Assembly: GCA_028708105.1 (NCBI GenBank)
Contig: JAQVZR010000142.1
Location: 1-5,718 of the forward strand
Reading direction: 5' to 3'
Length of the DNA stretch: 5,718 bases
Source: Desulfoplanes sp.
GTDB lineage: Bacteria; Desulfobacterota; Desulfovibrionia; Desulfovibrionales; Desulfomicrobiaceae
Below, piece by piece: positions 1-4,910 of this stretch (position 1 is its first letter; every line of letters starts with the position of its first letter). The notes under the pieces were generated by a model. The model did no database searches and was not told the origin of the DNA. It was given only the letters and a program-made list of their open reading frames with translations. Position numbers and translations under genes: made by a program.

Positions 1-1397
1 TCCAAGGGCTGACAGGTGTCCAATCCGAAGAACTGTTGGTCTTTACCGGTGATCTCTATGGTATGGCTCTAAATATTGATCGGGAATCCATCGGCGTGGT
101 CCTCCTTGGAGACTATGACCAGCTCAAGGCCGGACAGGAAGTGGGTCGCACCCATCGTGTTGTGGATGTCCCCGTGGGCGAGGAACTCATCGGGCGGGTC
201 CTCACCCCCACGGGACTGCCCCTGGACGGCAAAGGGGCCCTCACAACAACCACCCGACTGCCCATTGAACGTGAAGCACCTCCCATCATGCACAGAGCTC
301 CGGTGGTCACCCCGTTAGAAACCGGCCTCAAGGTTGTCGATGCTCTCATTCCCATCGGCAGGGGGCAACGCGAACTCATCCTTGGTGACCGGCAAACCGG
401 CAAGACAGCCATTTCCCTGGACACCATTCTCAACCAAAAAGGCAAGAATGTCCTCTGTGTGTACTGCGCCATCGGGCAACGTGCAGCTGGTACAGCCACG
501 GTCATCCATGACCTCCAGGAACACGGGGCCATGGAGTACACCACGGTGATAGTGGTTGAGGGCGACGATCCCCCCGGGCTCCAGTTCACAGCGCCCTACG
601 CCGCAACAACCATCGCCGAATATTTCATGGAACAGGGAAGGGATGTCCTGGTAATCTATGACGATCTGACCAGACATGCCCAAGCCTACCGGGAACTCTC
701 CCTACTATTGGAACGCCCGCCCGGACGTGAGGCCTATCCGGGCGATATTTTTTACATCCATTCCCGGCTGCTGGAACGGTCAACTCACCTGCGCCCCGAA
801 TACGGTGGCGGGTCATTGACCGCTCTGCCGATTATCGAAACCGAAGCCCAGAACCTTTCGGCCTATATTCCCACCAATCTTATCTCCATTACGGACGGGC
901 AGGTCTACCTCTCTCCTGATCTGTTCCAGAAAGGGGTACTCCCGGCCGTTGACGTGGGGAAATCCGTCTCCAGGGTCGGTGGCAAAACCCAGTTTCCTGC
1001 CTTCCGCTCCGTTGCGGGTCAGCTGCGGCTTTCCTATTCACAATTTGAAGAACTGGAAGCCTTTTCCCGATTCGGCACACGACTGGACGAAGCGACACGA
1101 AGCACTCTGGAACATGGTCGCCGCGTACGCGAAATATTAAAACAGCCCCAATATGAGCCCCTGAGCGCGGCGGAACAGGTAGCCGTTCTCCTGGCCGTAT
1201 CAGGAAATCTCCTGGGGACGGTTCCTCTGGAAGAGATTGCTGCAGCCGAAGAGCACATCAAATCCTTTGTTGAGGACCTCCCGGAAATCGCCGACTCCAT
1301 CGCCCAGGGCAAACCCTTATCCGACGAACAGCAACAAGCACTTCTGGAACGCATGGCCCAGCAACTCCGCCCCCTGCTGCCGCCCACTGCGCCCTGA
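1..1397 (+). CDS. atpA: F-type ATP synthase alpha subunit, alternate (N-ATPase) type, 5' truncated by the window
   Basis: Nucleotide-binding alpha subunit of the F1 head, which alternates with beta in a hexamer on the cytoplasmic face of the membrane. The frame is open from position 3 and gives 464 visible residues. It starts mid-domain ([14 protein letters not shown]), so about 40-50 N-terminal residues are missing compared with the usual ~500, and the TTG at 36 is not a real start. Visible motifs: Walker A GDRQTGKT (384-407), Walker B-like [10 protein letters not shown] (from about 648), [20 protein letters not shown], the alpha/beta signature [10 protein letters not shown], and the arginine-finger context [10 protein letters not shown] (Arg codon 972-974). 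The C-terminal helical domain ends at TGA 1395-1397. The gamma gene follows after 52 bp and no beta gene follows gamma. That order, with divergence from the common alpha sequence, suggests the alternate F1Fo family (TIGR03324-like). Alpha identity is certain; the N-type assignment is inferred. Confidence 0.95.
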   Translation, partial: QGLTGVQSEELLVFTGDLYGMALNIDRESIGVVLLGDYDQLKAGQEVGRTHRVVDVPVGEELIGRVLTPTGLPLDGKGALTTTTRLPIEREAPPIMHRAPVVTPLETGLKVVDALIPIGRGQRELILGDRQTGKTAISLDTILNQKGKNVLCVYCAIGQRAAGTATVIHDLQEHGAMEYTTVIVVEGDDPPGLQFTAPYAATTIAEYFMEQGRDVLVIYDDLTRHAQAYRELSLLLERPPGREAYPGDIFYIHSRLLERSTHLRPEYGGGSLTALPIIETEAQNLSAYIPTNLISITDGQVYLSPDLFQKGVLPAVDVGKSVSRVGGKTQFPAFRSVAGQLRLSYSQFEELEAFSRFGTRLDEATRSTLEHGRRVREILKQPQYEPLSAAEQVAVLLAVSGNLLGTVPLEEIAAAEEHIKSFVEDLPEIADSIAQGKPLSDEQQQALLERMAQQLRPLLPPTAP

Positions 1398-1449
1398 GTC
1401 TATAGTTTTGTGTATGCAGTAAATCCTTTAAAGCGTACCTATCCCTTGC

Positions 1450-2328
1450 ATGGAAGCCCTGAAAAAAAAAATCCAAAGCGCTCAAGAGCTCTTTACTCTG
1501 GTACGGACCATGAAAGCCCTGGCGGCTGTGAATATCCGGCAATATGAAACAGCCCTGAGCGCATTGCGGTATTATTTTGCCACCGTAGAAACCGGGTTAC
1601 AGGCTGTTCTTCCCATGCGCCCGCGGGGCACCAAAAAAGATATACAGGCCAAACAGACCCTCGGGTACATTGTCTTTGGTTCAGATCAGGGCATGTGCGG
1701 ATCTTTTAATGAACAAATCATAGAAACAGCACGTGACAGTATCGAAGAAGCCCAGAATCACGGGGACCTCGTTACCGTGATAACAGTGGGAGAACGGATG
1801 GCTTATGCCTTCGGAGATGAACTCTATCAGGCATTTCCTCTTCCTGCTCAGGTCAAGGGGATCACCACCAGTGTCCAGGAAATTTTGGCAGCCGTGGATA
1901 CATGGCAACAGGAGAAAAAAACCGCCAAAATACGGATTCTCTATAATCAGCCGAGGCGTTCCACCGGTTTCCAGACAATTCTCACCCAGTTTCTCCCCAT
2001 TGATGAAGACTGGTTCAATCAGGTAGCACACAAAAAATGGCCGTCAAAACAGATCCCGCTGACCACCATGGAAACGACGATACTTCTGTCCCGGTTCATC
2101 TCACAGTATCTCTTTGCCTCCCTGCACCGTATCTTTGCCGAGTCTCTGGCCGCAGAAAATGCGGGACGACTGGCTGCCATGCAGGCGGCAGAAAAAAATA
2201 TCGAGGAGCTCCTGGGTGAACTGACCGGCCAGTATAACAAAGAACGCCAAAGTCAGATCACCGAAGAACTCCTCGATATCATCGCAGGATTCGACACCAT
2301 CAAAAAGAATAAAATAATAACCGCATAA
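1450..2328 (+). CDS. atpG: F-type ATP synthase gamma subunit, alternate (N-ATPase) type
   Basis: Central rotor shaft of F1, coupling ion flow through the Fo ring to catalysis in the alpha/beta head. The protein is 292 residues, normal for the family. The N-terminal coiled-coil helix (residues 1-45, containing LVRTMKALAAVNIRQYE) and the C-terminal helix (about 210-285, containing ENAGRLAAMQAAEKN and YNKERQSQITEELLDIIAGF) are the conserved parts that form the shaft. The central alpha/beta domain carries GSDQGMCGSFNE at residues 77-88. The VRTMKALAAVNIRQYE start resembles the alternate gamma family (TIGR03323-like) more than the classical one. ATG 1450 is the only usable start, because an in-frame TAA lies at 1429-1431. 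No purine-rich Shine-Dalgarno sequence precedes it, so translation may be coupled to the preceding alpha gene. It is the last gene of the operon and converges on the minus-strand gene ending at 2408. Confidence 0.95.
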   Translation: MEALKKKIQSAQELFTLVRTMKALAAVNIRQYETALSALRYYFATVETGLQAVLPMRPRGTKKDIQAKQTLGYIVFGSDQGMCGSFNEQIIETARDSIEEAQNHGDLVTVITVGERMAYAFGDELYQAFPLPAQVKGITTSVQEILAAVDTWQQEKKTAKIRILYNQPRRSTGFQTILTQFLPIDEDWFNQVAHKKWPSKQIPLTTMETTILLSRFISQYLFASLHRIFAESLAAENAGRLAAMQAAEKNIEELLGELTGQYNKERQSQITEELLDIIAGFDTIKKNKIITA

Positions 2329-2407
2329 CAGACACGCACTCCAGGAATACGTCAGTTACAGCGGAAAGCAAAAAAAGCATTACCGTCCTCACCTCGCGGC
2401 CCGGGTG

Positions 2408-3178
2408 TTATTGCCGCAACGTGAGATCTGCACTGGAGCCAAACAAAATCATCTCCGCCCAGGCGAAACCGAAAAGCAGGGTCTGCTCTTCATCATGTAA
2501 AATGGCCTGTTTACGGTCATCGTCCATATCCAGCCGGTCCAGCAGAGACATCCTGGCGATAAATTTCTGAAATCCATCAACATTATACAGAGCCATGGTC
2601 AGCATGCCCAATTTTACCGCAGGCACTTTTTCCGGTGCGTCCTGCTGCATGGTCATCAGACGCATGTATTTGTCATTACTCTCATTATACAATCCAAGTC
2701 CCTGATTCAGCATCCATTGAGCAGGAGTCCAGGAACTCAGCTCGGCAAATCCTTTACAATGGGCCTCTTCAACCAAAAAAAACCGCTCCTCGTGTTTGCC
2801 CCTGGTATCAATCCGTGCAGCCCTGCCCAGGGGATACGCCCGACATGCTCCTGGACGATTTTCGTACACACTGCACCCCGATTCCCGGACAAATGGACAG
2901 GAGCCTTCCCTGGTATTGAGCATACGCAAACGGAAACAAGGCATCCCCGTATCATCGGCCAGCACAAGATCCGTAAATTCTTTCAAGACATCATTGGTGG
3001 ATATGCCCAGACCGACATGGAGACGGTAGATGTCATAGGGGGTCAAGACGAGATGAAGTTTACTGCAGCAGGCATTGAAACATCGCACCTGCGGATGGCA
3101 GCGGAACGTAAAGGATTCAGCGGAAGAAATCCGGGTATGGTCATTCAGGAAAGCATTGGAAGTATCGGCTATGGTCAT
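2408..3178 (-). CDS. YkgJ-like CxxxCC cysteine-cluster protein (putative zinc/iron-chelating domain)
   Basis: A 256-residue protein with the cysteine layout of the YkgJ/CxxxCC family, which is predicted to bind zinc or an iron-sulfur centre; its biochemical role is not settled. The cluster begins at residue 27 as CHPQVRCFNACC (C27, C33, C37, C38). It is followed by the typical LTPYDIYRLHVGLGIS segment, then C81, C94 in SCPF, C102 in SGCSVY and C112 in NRPGACRAYPLGR, with C141 as a possible further ligand. Residues after about 150 form a helical tail that I do not recognise. The start at 3178 is supported by GGCGGAG on the minus strand, its GGAG core ten bases upstream. There are no signal peptide or membrane segments, so it is probably cytoplasmic. 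It converges on the ATPase operon with 79 bp between the stop codons and appears to be a single-gene unit. Family assignment is firm; function is unknown. Confidence 0.88.
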   Translation of the reverse strand: MTIADTSNAFLNDHTRISSAESFTFRCHPQVRCFNACCSKLHLVLTPYDIYRLHVGLGISTNDVLKEFTDLVLADDTGMPCFRLRMLNTREGSCPFVRESGCSVYENRPGACRAYPLGRAARIDTRGKHEERFFLVEEAHCKGFAELSSWTPAQWMLNQGLGLYNESNDKYMRLMTMQQDAPEKVPAVKLGMLTMALYNVDGFQKFIARMSLLDRLDMDDDRKQAILHDEEQTLLFGFAWAEMILFGSSADLTLRQ

Positions 3179-3186
3179 AAAAAAAA

Positions 3187-3192
3187 TTCTCC
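3187..3192 (-). promoter_or_regulatory. Ribosome-binding site of the YkgJ-like gene
   Basis: On the minus strand GGAGAA precedes a run of eight T residues and then the ATG at 3178. The GGAG core (3189-3192) lies ten bases from the start codon, slightly long but usable. It supports the start at 3178. Confidence 0.5.
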
Positions 3193-3249
3193 GCCTGAAG
3201 TATAAATATCTTCTTTCGTTGAGGATTAGTCATTATTTACGACATAAAT

Positions 3250-3269
3250 CGGGCACGCTACGTTGCCCG
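3250..3269. other. Hairpin-forming inverted repeat between divergent YkgJ-like and tRNA-Met genes
   Basis: CGGGCACG (3250-3257) pairs with CGTTGCCCG (3261-3269) with a three-base loop CTA and one bulged T, giving an eight-pair GC-rich stem in an AT-rich intergenic region. No T-run follows on either strand, so it does not look like an intrinsic terminator. It lies about 70 bases upstream of the minus-strand start codon and about 90 bases upstream of the tRNA. It could be part of the 5' leader of the YkgJ-like mRNA or a protein-binding site. Confidence 0.4.
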
Positions 3270-3316
3270 TTCGGCGAAGACAAGATATATTATTTTAAAA
3301 TTTTTACAAAAAATAC

Positions 3317-3343
3317 TTGCCTTTTGTTTTTTTCGCATATAGA
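3317..3343 (+). promoter_or_regulatory. Candidate sigma-70-type promoter of tRNA-Met
   Basis: TTGCCT (3317-3322) and TATAGA (3338-3343) are separated by 15 bases, shorter than the ideal 17. They sit just upstream of the tRNA, leaving a leader of about ten bases. An AT-rich tract at 3286-3315 upstream resembles an UP element, and the GC-rich ACCCGG right after the -10 resembles the discriminator of stable-RNA promoters. Assigned by eye only. Confidence 0.4.
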
Positions 3344-3359
3344 ACCCGGTTTCACTTTT

Positions 3360-3436
3360 GGCGAGGTAGCTCAGGTGGTTAGAGCATGCGGCTCATATCC
3401 GCAGTGTCGGAGGTTCAAGTCCTCTTCTCGCTACCA
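3360..3436 (+). tRNA. tRNA-Met(CAT), elongator type
   Basis: A complete 77-nt cloverleaf with encoded CCA. The acceptor GGCGAGG (3360-3366) pairs with TCTCGCT (3426-3432), with G-U at the first and last pairs. The D stem is GCTC/GAGC, the anticodon stem TGCGG/CCGCA encloses loop CTCATAT with anticodon CAT, and the T arm is GGAGG-TTCAAGT-CCTCT. The discriminator is A. The G1-U72 pair and the GCTACCA end match elongator tRNA-Met of many bacteria. An initiator would lack a 1-72 pair, with C1 opposite A72, and would have three G-C pairs in the anticodon stem. A lysidine-modified tRNA-Ile(CAT) cannot be excluded by eye but is less likely. Confidence 0.96.
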
Positions 3437-3444
3437 GAAAACTA

Positions 3445-3476
3445 AAATCCCCCTGTTAATTCAGGGGGATTTTTTT
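3445..3476 (+). terminator. Intrinsic terminator of tRNA-Met
   Basis: AAATCCCCCTG (3445-3455) pairs perfectly with CAGGGGGATTT (3462-3472) around loop TTAATT, and the T-run extends to 3476. It begins nine bases after the tRNA CCA end. The A-run on the 5' side means it could also act on the minus strand. Confidence 0.88.
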
Positions 3477-3533
3477 ATGCTGTCTGGAAAAACAGGAAAA
3501 ATGTATAACATTTTAAAATAATACATTTTTTTA

Positions 3534-3562
3534 TTGCTACACATACTTTTTTGTTCTATGAG
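3534..3562 (+). promoter_or_regulatory. Candidate promoter of the PilZ gene, with a palindrome over the -10
   Basis: TTGCTA (3534-3539) and TATGAG (3557-3562) each match four of six consensus bases and are exactly 17 bases apart. This would give a 5' leader of about 30 bases before the ATG. The palindrome GTTCT-ATG-AGAAC (3553-3565) covers the -10 and could be an operator. Visual call only. Confidence 0.38.
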
Positions 3563-3587
3563 AACATCTAAAGTGCAAAGTGTAACC

Positions 3588-3595
3588 GAGGAGGG
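3588..3595 (+). promoter_or_regulatory. Strong ribosome-binding site that sets the PilZ start
   Basis: GAGGAGGG contains a near-complete Shine-Dalgarno sequence, with GGAGG ending five bases before ATG 3600. It favours this start over the in-frame TTG at 3534, which would add 22 residues and overlap the candidate promoter. Confidence 0.85.
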
Positions 3596-3599
3596 TACG

Positions 3600-3965
3600 A
3601 TGCAACAGGATTCAAAGAGTACAAAACTCCATGAAACCCGGGAAATCAGGTCCTATCCCCGGACAGAGCATTCCACTCCCATCCAGTTTGTCAGTGAAAA
3701 TTCCTACCGTACCTATCACGCCACCATGCGTAATTACAGCAACGGTGGCATGTACATCGAATCCAAACGCCCTCTCCCCCCTGGTAAAGATATCCGGATC
3801 AGCATGTCCAGATATACGGCGAAACAGCAACAGGGCCCCGAAATATTCAGCGGATATTTCGGCAGAATTGTCTGGTGTGCACCCGTGGAAGCCGCACAAT
3901 CATCCTTATTTGGTGCCGGGATAGAATATGACTACCCTGTATATTTTAACGATGCCAACGAATAG
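3600..3965 (+). CDS. Single-domain PilZ protein, predicted cyclic-di-GMP receptor
   Basis: A 121-residue protein consisting almost entirely of one PilZ domain, a beta-barrel that binds cyclic di-GMP and relays it to motility, exopolysaccharide or other outputs. Both halves of the ligand signature are present: RxxxR as RSYPR (R17-R21) and [D/N]xSxxG as NYSNGG (N45, S47, G50). The C-terminal strands GRIVWCAP and LFGAGIEYDYP match the usual hydrophobic end of the domain. The first 13 residues (MQQDSKSTKLHET) are polar and probably disordered. There is no membrane segment, no YcgR-type N-terminal domain and no enzymatic domain. It is a lone gene between two stable-RNA genes, so its partner cannot be read from context. 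The intact motif predicts binding; the output is unknown. Confidence 0.9.
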   Translation: MQQDSKSTKLHETREIRSYPRTEHSTPIQFVSENSYRTYHATMRNYSNGGMYIESKRPLPPGKDIRISMSRYTAKQQQGPEIFSGYFGRIVWCAPVEAAQSSLFGAGIEYDYPVYFNDANE

Positions 3966-3989
3966 CCAGCAGGCGGCCTAATTTTTTTT
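3963..3989 (+). terminator. Weak candidate terminator of the PilZ gene
   Basis: TAGCC pairs imperfectly with GGCCTA (one bulged base) directly over the stop codon, followed by a run of eight T residues (3982-3989). The T-run is good but the stem is short. Confidence 0.35.
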
Positions 3990-4044
3990 AGAGAACGTCA
4001 TGATTATAGGCGGATAGGATTTTATATTTTTTAGCAACCACCGC

Positions 4045-4074
4045 TTGCCAAAACAGAAGTTCATACTATATATA
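4045..4074 (+). promoter_or_regulatory. Candidate promoter of ssrA
   Basis: TTGCCA (4045-4050) matches five of six -35 bases. It is followed 16 bases later by TATATA (4067-4072) within an alternating TA tract; a second TATATA at 4069-4074 gives an 18-base spacer. Transcription would start around 4080, leaving a short 5' leader for RNase P to remove. The position just before the tmRNA 5' end supports the call. Confidence 0.6.
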
Positions 4075-4093
4075 AGAGGTCTGTTCTTTGAAA

Positions 4094-4482
4094 GGGGGCG
4101 CACTGGTTTCGACGGGGATAGTTGAGGCCGGGGTTGCAGGTCGAGGTGCTGTGAGGTCCTCGTTAAACACGCAGCAAACACTTAATTGCCAACAACGACA
4201 ATTACGCTTACGCAATGGCTGCTTAGTAGCCGTTCGTAACACTGGTAACCTTGGTTGCCACGTCTCGCCGGTAGATGCCTGATAAACCGGTTGGGGCGAC
4301 ATCTTATCAGGCTGGCTTGTGGTTTACGTCTTAGGAACCACAAACGAGACTTCACTCAGACTCGGTTTTGAGATGCCGGGGCAGGGGCCCGCTCAGAACC
4401 AAAATCAGAACCTGTCCTATACCTGTAGAAGCTTCGAGCTGAGTATTTTCGGACGCGGGTTCGATTCCCGCCGCCTCCACCA
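4094..4482 (+). ncRNA. ssrA: tmRNA (transfer-messenger RNA), one-piece form
   Basis: Rescues ribosomes stalled on broken mRNA: it is charged with alanine, enters with SmpB and encodes a degradation tag. The 389-nt gene begins GGGGGCG-CACTGG and runs into the conserved TTTCGACGGGG of the tRNA-like domain. The 3' end has the T arm GCGGG-TTCGATT-CCCGC, the acceptor strand CGCCTCC (4472-4478) and encoded ACCA. The seven acceptor pairs form, including one G-U at position 3 matching the alanine identity element. The tag frame is at 4188-4226. The middle contains the expected pseudoknot-type pairings, such as CCTGATAA with TTATCAGG near 4278 and 4305. It is not the permuted two-piece form. It has its own promoter and a strong terminator. 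No protein gene is called here although open frames cross it on both strands. Confidence 0.97.
4188..4226 (+). other. tmRNA tag-peptide reading frame, ANNDNYAYAMAA
   Basis: Reading from GCC at 4188 gives Ala-Asn-Asn-Asp-Asn-Tyr-Ala-Tyr-Ala-Met-Ala-Ala, then TAG (4224-4226) and a second in-frame TAG (4227-4229). The ANND start and Ala-Ala end are typical of SsrA tags recognised by ClpXP-type proteases. The resume codon is preceded by TTAATT, keeping the A at -4 known to matter for frame choice. The resume codon is inferred from the peptide pattern, not proven. Confidence 0.85.
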
Positions 4483-4510
4483 AAGACAATAATTTTATTT
4501 AGTTAGATGT

Positions 4511-4556
4511 AAAAAAGAAACCCTCTGCGGAGCCCTCCGCAGAGGGTTTCTTTTTT
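4511..4556 (+). terminator. Intrinsic terminator of ssrA, perfect 21-bp hairpin, probably bidirectional
   Basis: Positions 4511-4531 are the exact reverse complement of 4536-4556, around a four-base loop GCCC. The stem has a GC-rich core (CCCTCTGCGGA) flanked by an A-run on the left and a T-run on the right, so it can end transcription on both strands. It lies 28 bases after the tmRNA CCA end. On the minus strand it could also stop read-through from the gene ending at 4911. Confidence 0.92.
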
Positions 4557-4602
4557 GATTTGCGGACCACGCATCCTCCAGCGCAACCATGATCACTCTG
4601 CA

Positions 4603-4639
4603 CAATGCCCACCAAGAGTACCATCCGTGGTGGGCATTG
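4603..4639. repeat. Perfect 12-bp inverted repeat (hairpin) in gene-free DNA
   Basis: CAATGCCCACCA (4603-4614) and TGGTGGGCATTG (4628-4639) are exact reverse complements around a 13-base loop. There is no T-run directly after it; one begins 12 bases downstream at 4652. No gene overlaps it. It could be a small-RNA stem, a protein site or the remnant of a repeat; nothing in the window decides. Confidence 0.7.
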
Positions 4640-4684
4640 CTCAAAATGACATTTTTTTCCTGTTCCAAAAAATACCACGTTTTG

Positions 4685-4884
4685 TTAAACCAAACCCAGT
4701 TTCAGACCCATAGTTTTGAACAGGTTATCACTGTTCAATTTTTTTTTCACCGCGAAGGGCACAAAGGAACGCGAAGGGTGAAGAATCTGGGATAGATTGA
4801 GCTTTGTTTTGTTGCTTTTCTTCGCGTTCCTTAGCGTTCTTCGCGGTGAAAAAAACTCAATCCCTCAAACTGGGTTTGGTTTAA
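4685..4884. repeat. 200-bp nested palindromic element with perfect 18-bp terminal inverted repeats
   Basis: The ends 4685-4702 (TTAAACCAAACCCAGTTT) and 4867-4884 are exact reverse complements. Inside is a second pair of arms: 4741-4757 pairs with 4839-4855 (17 of 17, core CACCGCGAAG), then after a six-base mismatch on each side 4764-4776 pairs with 4820-4832 (AAGGAACGCGAAG, 13 of 13), leaving a 43-base loop. A third small hairpin, TTGAACAG/CTGTTCAA (4716-4738), sits in the left spacer and is followed by nine T residues. I see no convincing gene. The form suggests a small non-autonomous mobile element or dispersed intergenic palindrome. Both ends carry TTAA, which could be part of the repeat or a duplicated target. 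The inverted repeats are certain; mobility is inference. Confidence 0.8.
4716..4747 (+). terminator. Terminator-like hairpin inside the palindromic element
   Basis: TTGAACAG (4716-4723) and CTGTTCAA (4731-4738) pair around loop GTTATCA and are directly followed by T9. The shape is that of an intrinsic terminator, but the stem is AT-rich and no plus-strand gene ends just upstream of it. Confidence 0.35.
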
Positions 4885-4910
4885 GAACATGAAATACAAC
4901 GAACGAAATA

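Noticed and set aside
36..38. TTG at 36 as the start of the ATP synthase alpha subunit
   Set aside because: The frame is open and alpha-like back to position 3 ([12 protein letters not shown]), and a start at 36 would delete the conserved N-terminal domain.
2329..2407. Terminator between the convergent gamma and YkgJ-like genes
   Set aside because: Only a weak CACC/GGTG pairing and a distant A/T-run are present; no convincing stem with an adjacent T-run is visible on either strand.
2717..3205. 162-residue plus-strand open frame opposite the YkgJ-like gene
   Set aside because: It lies antisense to a gene with a clear family cysteine pattern and has no recognisable features of its own.
3075..3521. 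Plus-strand open frame running through the tRNA-Met and its terminator
   Set aside because: It crosses a complete tRNA and a terminator hairpin, so it is an accidental open frame.
3534..3599. 22-residue N-terminal extension of the PilZ protein from TTG 3534
   Set aside because: The extension overlaps the candidate promoter and does not look like a PilZ segment, while GAGGAGGG sits exactly right for ATG 3600.
3978..4302. Open frames on both strands across the tmRNA and its promoter
   Set aside because: The sequence is fully explained by ssrA; only the short tag frame is translated.
3360..4482. Genomic-island attachment sites at the tRNA-Met or ssrA 3' end
   Set aside because: Both RNA genes are classic integration targets, but no second copy of either 3' end and no integrase is present in the window.
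4589..4795. 68-residue plus-strand open frame in the gene-free stretch
   Set aside because: It runs through the palindromic repeat and a T9 tract, has no ribosome-binding site and has a low-complexity translation.
4685..4884. CRISPR array or phage-type repeat array
   Set aside because: The repeats are inverted and nested, not evenly spaced direct repeats, and there are no cas genes.
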